Source: Cricetomys ansorgei (Eukaryota; Chordata; Mammalia; Rodentia; Nesomyidae). Taken from it: a stretch of 64,000 nucleotides of DNA. The notes beneath the pieces were generated by a model. That model did no database searches. It was not told where the DNA came from and worked only from the letters and a program-made list of their open reading frames with translations. The stretch spans positions 2,826,501 to 2,890,500 of the forward strand of contig JAMJFZ010001657.1 of assembly GCA_026225945.1 (NCBI GenBank), in the 5' to 3' direction. Shown here in pieces: positions 42,201 through 48,779 of this stretch. Each line of letters starts with the position of its first letter. The first letter of the stretch is position 1. The translations under genes were made by a program, and so were the position numbers.

Positions 42201-43068
42201 GGGGAAGGCCCAGCCCATTGTGGGCGGTGCCACCCTGGGCTGGCAGTCTGGGCTCTATAAGAAAGCAGGCTGAGCAAGCCATGGGGAGCAAGCCAGTAAG
42301 CAGGACTCCTCCATGGACTCTGCATCAGCTCTGGCCCCCAGGTTCCTGCTCTGTTTGATTTTCTGCCCGATTTCCTTCAGAGATGGACTGTTACCTGAAA
42401 GTGTAAGCCAAATGAACCCTTTGTTCCCCAAGTTGCTTTAGTCATGATGTTACACCACAGCAGCAGTAACCCAAACTAAGACACCCCTCACTTAGTTTCT
42501 GAAAGGACTAACTTAGCAATTACCTGCAGTGCACTCATAACAGTACCTGGGATAAGGGAAGTGCCCAATAAAGGCTGGAGGCAATTAGGAAAGGAGGCTC
42601 TGACACAATTTTATCATACTGAAGTACATGCCAGGACAAAGCAGAGAGCTGCAATTCTTAACCATTATACAGAAAATAGGTAGCATTAGATCAGCTCACA
42701 GAACAGCTCTACGCCCGGCACAGTGGGGTGAGCCCTTATCCAGTACTTGGGAGGCTTAGACAAAAGGAATGTCTTGAATTTGAGGACAGCTTGGGCTACA
42801 AAATGAGACCATGTATCGGGCAGACAGACTGTTAAGAACGAGATTAGAAGACAGCCGTTTTATAGATCCTTACTTATTTAGATCGATGTCTTTCCCATGC
42901 TCGTGCGCATCGATCAGCTGCTTGATAACATCTCCTATAGTCAGCATCATCAGCTCAGCGGGGCTGAAATCTCCTGAAAGATATTTTTCAACATCAGCAA
43001 AAACCTCATTATTCAGTAATTTTTTAAAAACATTTATTAACTTATTTATGTATATGTGTGTGCATTTG

Positions 43069-43099
<31 letters not shown>

Positions 43100-46000
43100 T
43101 GCACAATTTTAAGCATGGAGGTCAGGAGTTGGTTCTTTCCTTCCACTACATGGGTTATTGCTGTCAGGCTTGGTGGAAAGTGACCTCACCCACTGAGATA
43201 TCTTGTAAAGATTTAAAATCTTAGTAATTTTCCTTCCAAAATCATCTCAAGAACAGCTCAGGGTGCATCTGACTTCTAAAATAATTTTAAACTTGCCAAA
43301 CACATAGCTCAAGGTCAGGAGACACTAAATATTGTTCACTTAACACCTCCCCCGCCGCAGGTTACCTGTGTGTGGTAAAAGCTCCCGTTAGAAACACAGA
43401 ACTGGGAGGATACTGCAGACAGACACAGAGAAAGAAACAGGAGGAACCACTGTACAAACAATCATGAGCAAAAAGAACCTACTTGCCCAAGAAAGGACCA
43501 AAGTAACTAAACGCTCAGCCCTTCTCTGCAGATTAGCAATGATGAACACCTACAAGTACACAGAGACCATTCAGATGCACTAACTCAATCTCGAAAGACA
43601 ACAGGACTCGTGTCTGTCCCATAATGCACTAATTCAACTGTGGAACAGAGTGAGGAGACAGGACAGGAACCCCTCCTGTTCCAATAAGACATACCCAGGG
43701 GCCTTTGGCTTTCTCCTCATTATACAGTTCAGGCTGACTTGGATTTGCTATGTAGTCCAGTCTGGCCTTGAACTTGTGATTTTTCTGCCTCAGCCTCTTG
43801 AGTGACGAGGTTACAGCATGTGCTACCCTGCCTGGCCTATTTAAGGATCTAGATGCATTTCTAAGATACTACTGACCTGCACAACCTTGTCTTGGCAGCC
43901 CTCCTTTCACCCAGACACAGGAGATGCTGACATGTTTGCCATATCATCTTACTGTTAATCAGAAACGACTCATCAGAGCATGGGTACCAGTCCAAGCCAG
44001 GAAAATCCCAGCTCTTTTCTTCAAGGGTCGGGGAACCCATCTTTTACCACATCACACAACAGGTGTGATGTGTTAGCTTGGGTGATAGCAACAAACATGC
44101 CTTCTGCCTGCTAGTGTGAAAAAATAATGCCATCCTAGACGTGTGGGTAAGAAAACCACAGAAGTATGGAGACCTTTATTTAGTCCCATGTAAAACTCAC
44201 AATGACATTGTAAAGTTGGTATTGTTATCCTATTTTATTAAACAGATCAAAGTAAAGATATCATTGTAAGTGACAGGGTTAAATCCCAGGTCCAGGTCTT
44301 TTCACATATTGTGCACTGTGTACACTGACTTAATGAGGCAAAGCTAATACATACAAAACACTGAGAGAAAAGTCCATGTTTAATCAAAGACTAAATGTCT
44401 TCTCAGCACTTTTCGTTCTACAAAGGTGCCTCAGAGGCCATGTAACAAAGGTGGACCCGGGACATGTGGTGGACACAGAAGATGAGATAGCACTCTGTCA
44501 GCTTGCATATTCATATTTATATTCTCACACCACCATCTGTGTGTGTTAAAAACCACAGTAACTCTGCTTTCGTCTTTCTATGTATGAGACTTCTACATGA
44601 AACTTCATTTAGAAGGTAGGAAGTTAGGTTGGTAGAAATAAAGATGTTTTAAAACCACCTGGGCTTTGCAGGAGAAAATCAGTAAGAAAGGTGTAACCGT
44701 ACATGTAAACACTGATTTATTTAATTATTCTTTGGGTTCTGGGCAGAAGACAGTTTATTCTTTGCTAATTCAATTCCCGGTGGTGGAGGGTTTTAGCCTC
44801 TGGTACAATCTAATCTTAAGCCTACATCTAGAAGACTTCAGCCTTCATACAATCTAATCTTCAAGATGCAGGCCCAGACCCAGAAGGCTTCAATCTCCAT
44901 ACAATCTAATTTGCAATCCTACAATGTTTCAGCCTCTAAGACTTACTGCTGACTGAGCTCACTCTGACTAGCTATCTTCTGAACTACCTCTTTTCATTCT
45001 GTTTTGTATTGTGAACTCTGAACTACAGATCATAAACTATCTGCTTCTGACTCTCTGTTTTCTCTAATGCTTATTCTGGACTGGCTCTGCTCTTCTTTGC
45101 TTTTCCTGTCTGTGAGCTGACTGCACTCAAAATGCCTGACTGAACTAACTCTTCGCTTCTCTCTCTGAGCTTTGTTCTTGTTTGCTTCCACCTCCACTTC
45201 TATTTGCTTCTACTGAACTCTCCTCTCTGAGCTGTGCTTTCATACTCTGCTTCTACTCTCTGAACTGTCTCTGAGACGCTTCCTGTTTCTGCTTCCTATC
45301 TCCAAGCTCTGTCTGCCTCTTGCCTGCTTCCACCTCTGCTTCTATCTTGCCTCCCTCTCTGAACTCTGTCTGCTTCCCAGGTGCTAGGTAAAGGCATGTG
45401 CCACCACTTCCTCCTGAGTTGGGATTAAAGACATGTACTATGTTGCCTTAATCACAGAAATCCCTTTCACCTATCATTAGCACAGAGGTCAGGATTAGAA
45501 CAACTAACATTCTTTCTGCATTCCATCTGGCTCACAGAGGCCTCTAAATGTGATCCCTTCCTAGAGCAGCCATGCTGATGGATTAAAAGATTTAATGTTC
45601 CTCTACAGAAAGGCTTCATGGAGAAGTAGAAGAGGCATCTTGTTAAAGAAAGGACGGGATTTGGATTCAGGGAACAAACAGGATGGAACAGCATCAGGCA
45701 TAAGAACTACCAAATCTGGTGAAAGGCGATCTGTCTATCTTGAACACAGGCTGCCTGAACAGGGTTCAGTAAGCAGATAGCGCTTGGCCACTAGGCAAAA
45801 AGGCAACAGTAGAGAATTAAACGTCCTAAAGTCTGTAACTTAAAGAAAAAAAAAAAGAAAGAAAAGGGAAAAGTAGTTTTTAAACAAACTGAGATTATCA
45901 ATATAAAGAATAATTCAGAAATTAAAAAAAAATCAATTTGAATGCTAAACAAAAGGCTTCTGAACAGTATGTTAAAAACCCCCAAATATGGAGAGAGTCC

Positions 46001-46521
46001 AAACTGGAGATCTCCATTGGATCCCTCCCCTCAGAGCTCAGGGAACTCCACAGAAGAGGGGGCAAAAGGATTGTAAGAACCAGAGGGGTTGATGTCATTA
46101 GGAGAACATGACTCACAGAATCAACTAAGCAGGGCTTACAGAGGCTCAGAGAGACCGAGGCAGCAGTCACGGAGCCTGCACGGGTTTGCACTAGGTCCTC
46201 TGCATATATGCTATGGATGTTAGCTTGGTGTATTTATGGGACTCCTAACAGTAGGAGGGGTGTGTCTCTGACCCCTCTGCCTGCTCTTGGGATCCCTTTC
46301 TTCCTACTGGTTGCTGTGTCCAGCCTCAATATGAGGGTTTGTGCCTAATCCTATTGTTATCTTGTTGTATACCATTTGGCTGATATTTCTGGGAGGCCTG
46401 CTCCCTTGTAAAGGGAAGTGGAGGGGGAGTGGAACTAAGGGAGAGGGCAATTGGGGGAGGAGGACTGGGAGGAATGAAGGGAGGGAAAACTGTGGTCAGG
46501 ATGTATTATATGAGAGAAGAA

Positions 46522-46552
<31 letters not shown>

Positions 46553-48013
46553 CAAAAACACATACATGAAGACCTGGGTTCGAATCCCAGCACCCATGTT
46601 AAAAACTAGGCATAGCCACATTCATGCCTATAAACCTAGAATGTGTGAAAGAGGGGGTCATGGAGGATATGACATGGGACTATGACAGGATGATTGTGGG
46701 GGCTTGCCAGCCTCACTCCAAGTTTAGTGACAGATCTTGTTTCAAGGGAGTAAGGTGGAGGGTGGCAGAACTCCTCCTCTGGCCTCTGTATACACAGGCA
46801 TGTGCACCCACCCACCATACATTCAAACACCGCCCACCTATACATATGCCAAAAAACATCTACAAGAATCAAAGAAAACCTTTTTAGCACCAGTCCCAGC
46901 CCCTCCAGACAAACATCAAAAGACAGGTGTAAGAGTCAACTAAAATAAATTCACATGAAAGCAAAAAATACTAATCAAATATTGATGAAGACGGTGGAGA
47001 GAATGAAAGTTAATAAATGATTTTAAGAGGTGATTTCAAAATAAGAACTGAGGGGTTGTTGACAGTTAAAGACAAAAGTGTAAAGTTGTGTGGCCTGATC
47101 AACTAAGAGGGAACAAGTTATAGCAAGGTAAGATCAAATTAATCTTGGTGCATGTTGTTTTTGATGCGGTAAGAATGTAGACCATGTTGTTTGGAAGAGT
47201 AATTCCAGTTACTGCTAAGAAGTAAACTAAAACACATTTAGTTTCATTTGATGCTGTGGGGCGGGGATGAGGGGGTGAGGGTGGGGTGTGCGTGTCCCAG
47301 GCGTTCCATGACCAGTCAGCTCCACACAGAGTAACGATTTAGATTGGAAAAGTTACTTAACCAAATCTCAGGTTCTTTAAGCATGACATGATGACACGAA
47401 TTCAAAATGACTGGTAGAGGATACTGCAGCCATTATTCTGAAAGCCACCATCAGTATCAGACCAACGGCTCAAGGGCAATACAGAGATAAAAGAATGTAA
47501 TCTATTACACATACAAAAGACAAACAAACCCCAAAACCAAACAACAACAACAACAACAAAACCTTTTAAAGTGACTTCATTCTGTTGAAAAAACCTGCAC
47601 AAAATTGCTCCGGGCTACTCGGGAGGGAAAATAAATGTAAGTTCACGTAAAACTGTTGCACAGTCTGCACGGAAAAGTCCCACTTTAAGATTTAAAAAAT
47701 AACTCAAACACATCCAATCAGTCGCCACAAATAAAACTGCAACGCGTCAAACCCACTCGCCTCCTGAACTCCCCCGAGACCTACCTAGGAATAAACGGTA
47801 CACCATCCACCCACACAAAAGACAAAGAAAGAAGGCTGTTTTACAAAGCGCAGTGGCAAGAAGGGAGGCCTGCCAACCCAGGTCGCGGGGACCCGGGCTA
47901 GGCAGCAGATTCCCGCAGAAAAATCGGGTTCATCCCGCGGTCTGGGTCATCCACCACCTCCCTTGTTCCCCTTGTCCCCCTTTTCTGGCCGTACCTTTCC
48001 TCTTCTGTCTCAT
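3449..48013 (-). CDS. Elp3: Elp3 (Elongator catalytic subunit), 14 coding exons, 3' end outside window
   Basis: Elp3 is the enzymatic subunit of the six-subunit Elongator complex. It combines a tRNA-binding N-terminus, a radical SAM [4Fe-4S] core and a C-terminal GNAT-type acetyltransferase (KAT) domain, and it installs the carboxymethyl group on wobble uridine 34 of tRNAs. The gene was recognised by reading minus-strand exons that join into one frame of 1567 nt (residues 1-522; the family length is 547). Exons in coding order: 48013-47995, 42973-42874, 39103-38965, 36779-36709, 36062-35999, 34405-34337, 32170-32016, 20597-20436, 18699-18573, 16044-15851, 7899-7809, 5702-5637, 4461-4234, 3530-3449. 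Every junction is GT-AG and phases match throughout, so this is an intact intron-bearing gene and not a retrocopy. The cluster cysteines C99, C109 and C112 (CX9CX2C) and the acetyl-CoA loop QxxGxG at 493-498 are present. The final exon with the stop lies beyond position 1. Numbering is compared with the human protein from memory. Confidence 0.97.
3531..4233 (-). other. Elp3: Elp3 intron 13
   Basis: A short intron containing one B1 with an (AAAT)n tail. The remainder (3531-3970) has nothing I can name. Confidence 0.85.
3971..4140 (+). repeat. B1 SINE with (AAAT)n tail
   Basis: Full-length B1 from GCTGGGCAGTGATGG to GTCTGTCTCAAA; the tail has expanded into AAAT/AAAC repeats. Confidence 0.93.
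4234..4461 (-). CDS. Elp3: Elp3 coding exon 13 (KAT domain)
   Basis: Residues 420-495, including [40 protein letters not shown] and [12 protein letters not shown]. These are the GNAT core strands. The exon ends at Q495, so the acetyl-CoA loop QxxGxG (493-498) is split by intron 13. The acceptor is CCAATAG and the donor GTATCT; the exon is 228 nt, phase 0 to 0. Confidence 0.97.
4462..5636 (-). other. Elp3: Elp3 intron 12
   Basis: Contains a TG/CG alternating tract (4897-4950). The rest, including 4960-5636, is unique sequence with no gene or repeat that I recognise. Confidence 0.8.
4897..4950. repeat. (TG)n(CG)n alternating tract, Z-DNA prone
   Basis: 54 bp of unbroken alternating pyrimidine-purine: TG repeats pass into CG-rich repeats. 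The CG half makes it a much stronger left-handed DNA candidate than a plain TG repeat. Confidence 0.9.
5637..5702 (-). CDS. Elp3: Elp3 coding exon 12
   Basis: Residues 398-419 (22 codons), reading [20 protein letters not shown] and then YQ. It opens the acetyltransferase half. The acceptor is TTGGCAG and the donor GTCAGT; the exon is symmetric, phase 0 to 0. Confidence 0.97.
6104..6135. repeat. (TG)n with CG interruptions
   Basis: Alternating TG/CG microsatellite next to the B1 poly-T side. Confidence 0.88.
6137..6276 (-). repeat. B1 SINE
   Basis: Reverse-orientation B1: GAGACAGGGTTTCTCTG through AGTGCTGGGATTAAAG, near full length. Confidence 0.94.
7809..7899 (-). CDS. Elp3: Elp3 coding exon 11
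   Basis: Residues 367-397, reading [20 protein letters not shown] and then [11 protein letters not shown]. It links the radical SAM and acetyltransferase halves. The acceptor is CCTACAG and the donor GTATGA. The exon has several CpGs, unlike the flanking introns. Confidence 0.97.
10650..10842 (-). repeat. B2/B3-type SINE
   Basis: The reverse tRNA-like head (GCTGAGCCATCTCTCCAGCC at 10821-10840) precedes a degraded body on the minus strand. Confidence 0.85.
11614..11756 (+). repeat. B1 SINE
   Basis: A diverged B1 from GGCCGGGCATGG to GACCCTGTCTCAAAAA. Confidence 0.9.
11783..12129 (+). mobile_element. Solo MaLR-like LTR with internal (TG)n
   Basis: TG start and CA end. It opens TGATGGTTAACCTCAACTGT and closes with AGTAACTAAGACA, the form of rodent MaLR-type LTRs. 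A (TG)n run (12056-12087) has expanded inside it. It resembles 63482-63799. The family name is not certain. Confidence 0.7.
12056..12087. repeat. (TG)n microsatellite
   Basis: About 16 TG units within the solo LTR. Confidence 0.95.
13025..13205 (+). repeat. B2-type SINE ending in (CA)n
   Basis: A degraded tRNA-like head (ACGGCTCAGCGGGTG), a CTGTCCTCTGACC body and a terminal (CA)n (13155-13185) followed by AAATAAAA, as in rodent B2-class elements. Confidence 0.8.
15362..15563 (-). repeat. B4 SINE (B1/ID composite)
   Basis: A B1-like right half (GAGACAGGGCCTCTC, AGTGCTGGGATTACA) joined to an ID-like half ending ACTGATCCATCTCCCCAG, the reverse-strand layout of B4. Confidence 0.82.
15851..16044 (-). 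CDS. Elp3: Elp3 coding exon 10
   Basis: Residues 303-367, starting [20 protein letters not shown] and including [40 protein letters not shown] and YRVQ. It ends the radical SAM half. The acceptor is CTGTAG and the donor GTATGT; the exon is 194 nt. Confidence 0.97.
16045..18572 (-). other. Elp3: Elp3 intron 9
   Basis: One B2-type SINE; otherwise unique-looking sequence with no RNA gene or coding signal that I can support. The 129-codon plus frame at 16848-17237 has no recognisable domain. Confidence 0.75.
18150..18360 (-). repeat. B2/B3-type SINE
   Basis: A reverse-orientation body (GAACTGGACTCACAGACTGT, CACCATGTGGGTGCTGGGAG) and tRNA-like head (GGGCCACCTCTCAAGTCC). Confidence 0.85.
18573..18699 (-). 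CDS. Elp3: Elp3 coding exon 9
   Basis: Residues 260-302, including [40 protein letters not shown] and QFI. The HMMPDLP block is typical of the family. The acceptor is TTTCCAG. I read the end as ATA followed by GTAAGT, giving I302 before E303; this is the only choice that keeps frame with exon 10. Confidence 0.96.
18700..20435 (-). other. Elp3: Elp3 intron 8
   Basis: Contains an L2 relic near 19775-19850; otherwise unique sequence without recognisable features. Confidence 0.75.
19775..19850 (+). repeat. L2 relic
   Basis: TTAGATGCCACTTCTTCAGC followed by AAGCCTCCCTGATC matches the conserved L2 3' end pattern (protection of the same short block in most mammals). Confidence 0.55.
20436..20597 (-). 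CDS. Elp3: Elp3 coding exon 8
   Basis: Residues 206-260, including [40 protein letters not shown] and [12 protein letters not shown]. This is the radical SAM core, with the ETRPD and LEIGVQS blocks strongly conserved in the Elp3 family. The acceptor is CCACAG and the donor GTGAGG. The intron before it (intron 7, 11.4 kb) is the largest in the gene here. Confidence 0.97.
20688..20835 (+). repeat. MIR SINE
   Basis: GGCTCTGGAGCCAGACACTG, AAGTCCCAGCCCTGCTACTT and AACCTCTCTGGCCTCAG match the MIR core in forward orientation. Confidence 0.8.
22506..22645 (+). repeat. B1 SINE
   Basis: Complete B1 from GCCAGTGGTGTCACAC to ACTGTCTCAAAAAA. Confidence 0.94.
23565..23772. mobile_element. URR1-like hAT MITE (208 bp)
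   Basis: Inverted ends CAGTGGTTCTCAACCT and AGGTTGAGAACTGCTG (13-14 of 16 pair) bound a 208-bp element. Flanking 8-mers CTCTAGTG (23557-23564) and CTCTAGGT (23773-23780) look like the 8-bp target duplication of hAT transposons. The sequence fits the rodent URR1 family as I know it. It has no coding capacity. Confidence 0.85.
24755..24828 (-). repeat. MIR relic
   Basis: CATTTTATGACACTAGAGAA followed by ACTGAAGCACAGAAT is the reverse MIR end (the usual consensus reads CATTTTACAGATGAGGAAAC). Confidence 0.55.
26125..26310 (+). repeat. B2-type SINE
   Basis: The tRNA-like head GGCTGGAGAGATGGCTCCGC with A box, GAGTTTGACTCCTAGC near the B box, and a CA-rich tail with AAAATAAAT. Confidence 0.9.
26950..27700 (+). 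mobile_element. Ancient L1 (L1M-like) 3' end
   Basis: Shows the L1M tail pattern: CCACCAGAACGGCTAAAATT, GGTAGGAGTACAAACAGCAC, AAAAGGCACACAAAGTTC and TTCCATTTATGTCAAGTTCT, all in the canonical order. No open reading frame survives. Confidence 0.75.
27725..27825 (-). repeat. Old B1/PB1 SINE
   Basis: ACACAGGGTCTTGCTGCTGG then TCCTGGTTGCTGGGATTATG in reverse orientation, strongly diverged. Confidence 0.7.
28904..29100 (+). repeat. Inverted repeat, left arm
   Basis: 197 bp that recur in reverse complement at 30271-30466. By eye about eight substitutions or single-base gaps lie in the first 185 positions (about 95% identity), with weaker pairing in the last ten. The arm is not a B1, B2, L1 or LTR that I recognise and is not coding. 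Confidence 0.93.
29569..29587 (+). repeat. Poly(A) run
   Basis: Roughly 18 adenines; the sequence on its left is not a retroelement I can name. Confidence 0.8.
30000..30165 (-). repeat. Degraded B3/B4-type SINE
   Basis: GTGTGGAGGTCAAAGGACAA and CAACCTCTTGTCCTCTC fit a reverse-orientation tRNA-SINE body; the head is lost or diverged. Confidence 0.55.
30181..30213. repeat. (GT)n(GC)n alternating tract, Z-DNA prone
   Basis: 33 bp of unbroken alternating purine-pyrimidine, half of it GC, lying in the loop of the inverted repeat. Confidence 0.9.
30271..30466 (-). repeat. Inverted repeat, right arm
   Basis: Reverse complement partner of 28904-29100, with a spacer of 1170 bp. Identity stops sharply at the outer end (30467 onward is unrelated to sequence left of 28904). 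A TG/CG tract ends 57 bp before this arm. Confidence 0.93.
31282..31339. repeat. (CA)n with GCGTGCATGC interruption
   Basis: Two alternating tracts (31282-31308 and 31310-31339) broken by one AA step. Confidence 0.9.
31383..31500 (+). repeat. MIR SINE
   Basis: CTGGGTTCTATTCCCACTCT, GGGCAAGCGCTTTACCTCTC and CCTCATATGTAAAACAGG follow the MIR consensus order closely. Confidence 0.88.
32016..32170 (-). CDS. Elp3: Elp3 coding exon 7
   Basis: Residues 155-206, including [40 protein letters not shown] and NIYEAI. This is the radical SAM core; the GGTF segment belongs to the SAM-binding part of the family. The last codon is split (CA with G in exon 8), giving Gln at 206 where I recall Lys in human. 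The acceptor is CTTCCAG and the donor GTAAGA. Confidence 0.97.
32171..34336 (-). other. Elp3: Elp3 intron 6
   Basis: Holds one solo LTR (33042-33518). 32171-33040 and 33520-34336 have no features that I recognise. Confidence 0.75.
33042..33518 (+). mobile_element. Solo LTR, MaLR-like
   Basis: Opens GATGGCTAGTCTTGATTGTC then AACTTGAGC, contains AATCTGGGCCACGCCTTCTG, and closes AGAACCCTGACTAATACA, the typical MLT1/MaLR-like terminus. About 477 bp; no internal region adjoins it. Confidence 0.72.
34337..34405 (-). CDS. Elp3: Elp3 coding exon 6
   Basis: Residues 132-154 (23 codons), starting [19 protein letters not shown] and ending RIEQ. This is the radical SAM core. The acceptor is CTTAG and the donor GTAAAG; the exon is symmetric, phase 0 to 0. 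Confidence 0.96.
34930..35250 (+). mobile_element. L1 (Lx-like) 3' UTR fragment
   Basis: CCTCTACACCTAAGGCTCAT, ACCTGCACAATGACAACACC, ATGACAACATGGATGGGGGG and GCTGAGAGGGAGAATCAG occur in the order of the rodent Lx 3' UTR. Confidence 0.75.
35335..35575. repeat. Compound (TG)n(TA)n microsatellite, about 240 bp
   Basis: TG repeats interrupted by TATA steps at irregular spacing, almost fully alternating purine-pyrimidine. It lies at the end of the L1 fragment and creates several spurious open frames on both strands. Confidence 0.95.
35655..35785 (+). repeat. MIR relic
   Basis: ACCTCTATGCCTCAAATTCC and CTCACCATAAAACCGAGACA match the central and 3' MIR segments. Confidence 0.65.
35999..36062 (-). 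CDS. Elp3: Elp3 coding exon 5 (third cluster cysteine)
   Basis: Residues 110-131, beginning [18 protein letters not shown] and ending TGYE. C112 is the third cluster ligand, so the CX2C pair is split by intron 4. The acceptor is GTCCAG and the donor GTAAAG; the exon ends in phase 0. Confidence 0.97.
36063..36708 (-). other. Elp3: Elp3 intron 4
   Basis: 646 bp of unique sequence; I see no repeat. It separates the CX9C and CX2C parts of the radical SAM motif. Confidence 0.8.
36709..36779 (-). CDS. Elp3: Elp3 coding exon 4 (radical SAM cysteines)
   Basis: Residues 87-110, reading [18 protein letters not shown] and then TGNIC. It carries C99 and C109, two of the three ligands of the [4Fe-4S] cluster. 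The acceptor is TTATAG and the donor GTAAGT. In this family the cysteines are spaced CX9CX2C instead of the classic CX3CX2C. Confidence 0.97.
36780..38964 (-). other. Elp3: Elp3 intron 3
   Basis: Contains an ID-like fragment and a B1 remnant at about 38400-38470. The rest is unique with no supported gene. Confidence 0.75.
37080..37142 (-). repeat. ID-like tRNA SINE fragment
   Basis: GCTGGAGATTGCACTCAGGA followed by AGAGCTCTACCGCTGAGCTA is the reverse ID/BC1-type head. Confidence 0.75.
38965..39103 (-). CDS. Elp3: Elp3 coding exon 3
   Basis: Residues 40-86, including [20 protein letters not shown] and KPIRTASG. The acceptor is CTTTCAG and the donor GTGAGT. It completes the N-terminal region just before the radical SAM core. 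The exon is 139 nt and ends on a codon boundary. Confidence 0.97.
39650..39750 (-). repeat. Old B1 SINE
   Basis: CCAGGTTAGCCTTGGACTCA and AGACTACAGCTGTGTGCCAC in reverse orientation; strongly diverged. Confidence 0.65.
40561..42483 (+). mobile_element. Non-autonomous LTR retrotransposon (LTR-internal-LTR)
   Basis: Two direct LTRs, 40561-40943 and about 42068-42483, each TG to CA and alignable along their length (shared blocks ATAAGATTGGGCTGTAGGCA and AGCAAGCCAGTAAGCAG). They flank 1124 bp of non-coding internal DNA. The internal part starts AAAATTGGTACCAGGATAGT, where a primer site is expected, and a purine run (42029-42041) precedes the right LTR. Layout and lack of genes fit MaLR-type elements. 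A clear target duplication was not seen (CATCT left, CCCCT right). An imperfect internal duplication of about 100 bp lies at 41405-41610. Confidence 0.82.
42710..42812 (+). repeat. Old B1 SINE
   Basis: ACGCCCGGCACAGTGG through ACAGCTTGGGCTACAAAATG; diverged and truncated. Confidence 0.75.
42874..42973 (-). CDS. Elp3: Elp3 coding exon 2
   Basis: Residues 7-40 (first two bases of K40), reading [18 protein letters not shown] and onward to DIDLNK. The acceptor is TTTCAG and the donor GTAAGG. This is the N-terminal tRNA-binding part of the protein. The exon is 100 nt and keeps the phase (1 in, 2 out). Confidence 0.97.
43068..43101. repeat. (CT)n(CA)n microsatellite
   Basis: TCTCTC repeats followed by ACACAC repeats, about 90 bp from the exon 2 acceptor on the intron side. 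Confidence 0.85.
43728..43838 (-). repeat. Old B1 SINE
   Basis: CTATGTAGTCCAGTCTGGCC and CTGCCTCAGCCTCTTGAGTG, reverse orientation. Confidence 0.8.
44205..44320 (-). repeat. MIR relic
   Basis: TTGGTATTGTTATCCTATTT and GACAGGGTTAAATCCCAGGT match the reverse MIR consensus. Confidence 0.7.
44700..45475 (+). repeat. LTR-like pyrimidine-rich repeat with B1-like end
   Basis: Three units of an imperfect 45-50-bp repeat (each with ACAATCTAAT, at 44805, 44850 and 44901) are followed by about 400 bp of CT-rich DNA built of CTCTGAACT and CTGCTTC-like blocks. It ends in a fragment resembling the reverse B1 (GGTAAAGGCATGTGCCACCA). I do not know the family; an endogenous retroviral LTR region is my best guess. 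Confidence 0.45.
45985..46552 (+). mobile_element. L1 3' UTR with poly(A) tail
   Basis: The rodent L1 3' UTR pattern (AGCTCAGGGAACTCCACAGA, GAGGGGGCAAAAGGATTGTA, the G-rich block AGGGAGAGGGCAATTGGGGG), then AATAAATTAAA and about 25 adenines. The element is 5' truncated, as most L1 copies are. The intact A-tail suggests it is younger than the other L1 pieces here. Confidence 0.85.
46565..46880 (+). repeat. B4 SINE, 5' truncated
   Basis: Begins at the tRNA-like B box (GGTTCGAATCC) directly after the L1 poly(A), then a B1-like right half (AAACTAGGCATAGCCAC, GGGGCTTGCCAGCC) and a CA-rich tail. Confidence 0.7.
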
Positions 48014-48215
48014 CTCGGCGCTGTCGTAGCAGGATACCACCACGTTACGGTAGTTCACACCACGGAGAAAGTATGCAGCCGTTAAGCAACCCAGGACTGT
48101 CGTGAAGGCACAACGACTGTACCAGAAAGCTCTTCCCAGGAGGCGGTGCGCGGAGCCCCGCCCCGGGTCCAGACTGGGCGGGGCTGGGCGTCCTGATTCT
48201 GTGGGCGGTTAGAGG
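47880..48215 (-). promoter_or_regulatory. Elp3: Elp3 CpG-island promoter
   Basis: A short CpG-rich stretch (roughly two dozen CpGs by eye, against near absence in flanking DNA) surrounds the ATG exon. Two GC boxes lie at 48155-48164 and 48176-48183, with no TATA box at a suitable distance. That is the usual architecture of a constitutive gene. The 5' UTR probably covers 48014 to about 48120; the exact start of transcription cannot be read from sequence. Confidence 0.8.
47995..48013 (-). CDS. Elp3: Elp3 coding exon 1 (start codon)
   Basis: Encodes M-R-Q-K-R-K plus the first base of G7, then a GTACGG donor. The ATG (48013-48011) has G at -3, and no other ATG lies in the roughly 100 nt upstream, which supports this start. 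It matches the known short, basic N-terminus of mammalian ELP3. Confidence 0.96.
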
Positions 48216-48779
48216 ATTTTGGGGCCCGGAAAGCTAGACCTGGTTTGTAGCGATGGGACTGTTTATTTAAAGAAGCTGCTCCGAGGAGCTGGGACGAGAG
48301 TGAAAAGTAGCCAGAGTTCTTAAGCAAAAACCTGGCCTCTGATAACGTCCACAAGCAAGGCTGGGCCACGTGTCACTAGTACAGCAAACCACGTTGGGAA
48401 GAGGAACAGATAAAGGACACCAATGGTCCCCTCTCCCCACCCCACCCCCACATTCTGCACCACCCACACCCAAGCTGTCTTTGGTGTGTTGACAGAAGCG
48501 TAAGTTTTTAAAGGTTATGGAAGAACTGAGGTCAGGAGACTAGGTCTATTATTTAAACAGTCCTGGGTAAGGTGTGCGCTGGTTGATCATTGTCCCATTC
48601 TGGTTTAATGGTCTTTTTATGGGCAAGAGTTGTCCCTTGAGGCTTTTGTTTTCTCTGGAGTCCAGGTGACTGCAGGTTTAGGAAATGATTTATCTTTGTA
48701 CATTCAGCCTAAGTAAAGGAGACAAATAGACACGAAATGAAGACAGATGTCAGATCTCTATCCTGAAATGGTATGAAAT

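Larger units (their letters stand above)
39104..42873 (-). other. Elp3: Elp3 intron 2
   Basis: Dominated by the LTR element at 40561-42483, plus two old B1s. 39760-40550 has no feature that I recognise. Confidence 0.75.
42974..47994 (-). other. Elp3: Elp3 intron 1
   Basis: Holds old B1, MIR, an LTR-like pyrimidine-rich block, an L1 3' end with poly(A) and a B4. 46890-47870 is unique-looking and runs into the CpG island. Confidence 0.75.

Noticed and set aside
46570..46595. tRNA-like B box GGTTCGAATCC suggesting a tRNA gene
   Set aside because: No A box or cloverleaf upstream (poly(A) of the L1 adjoins); it belongs to a SINE.
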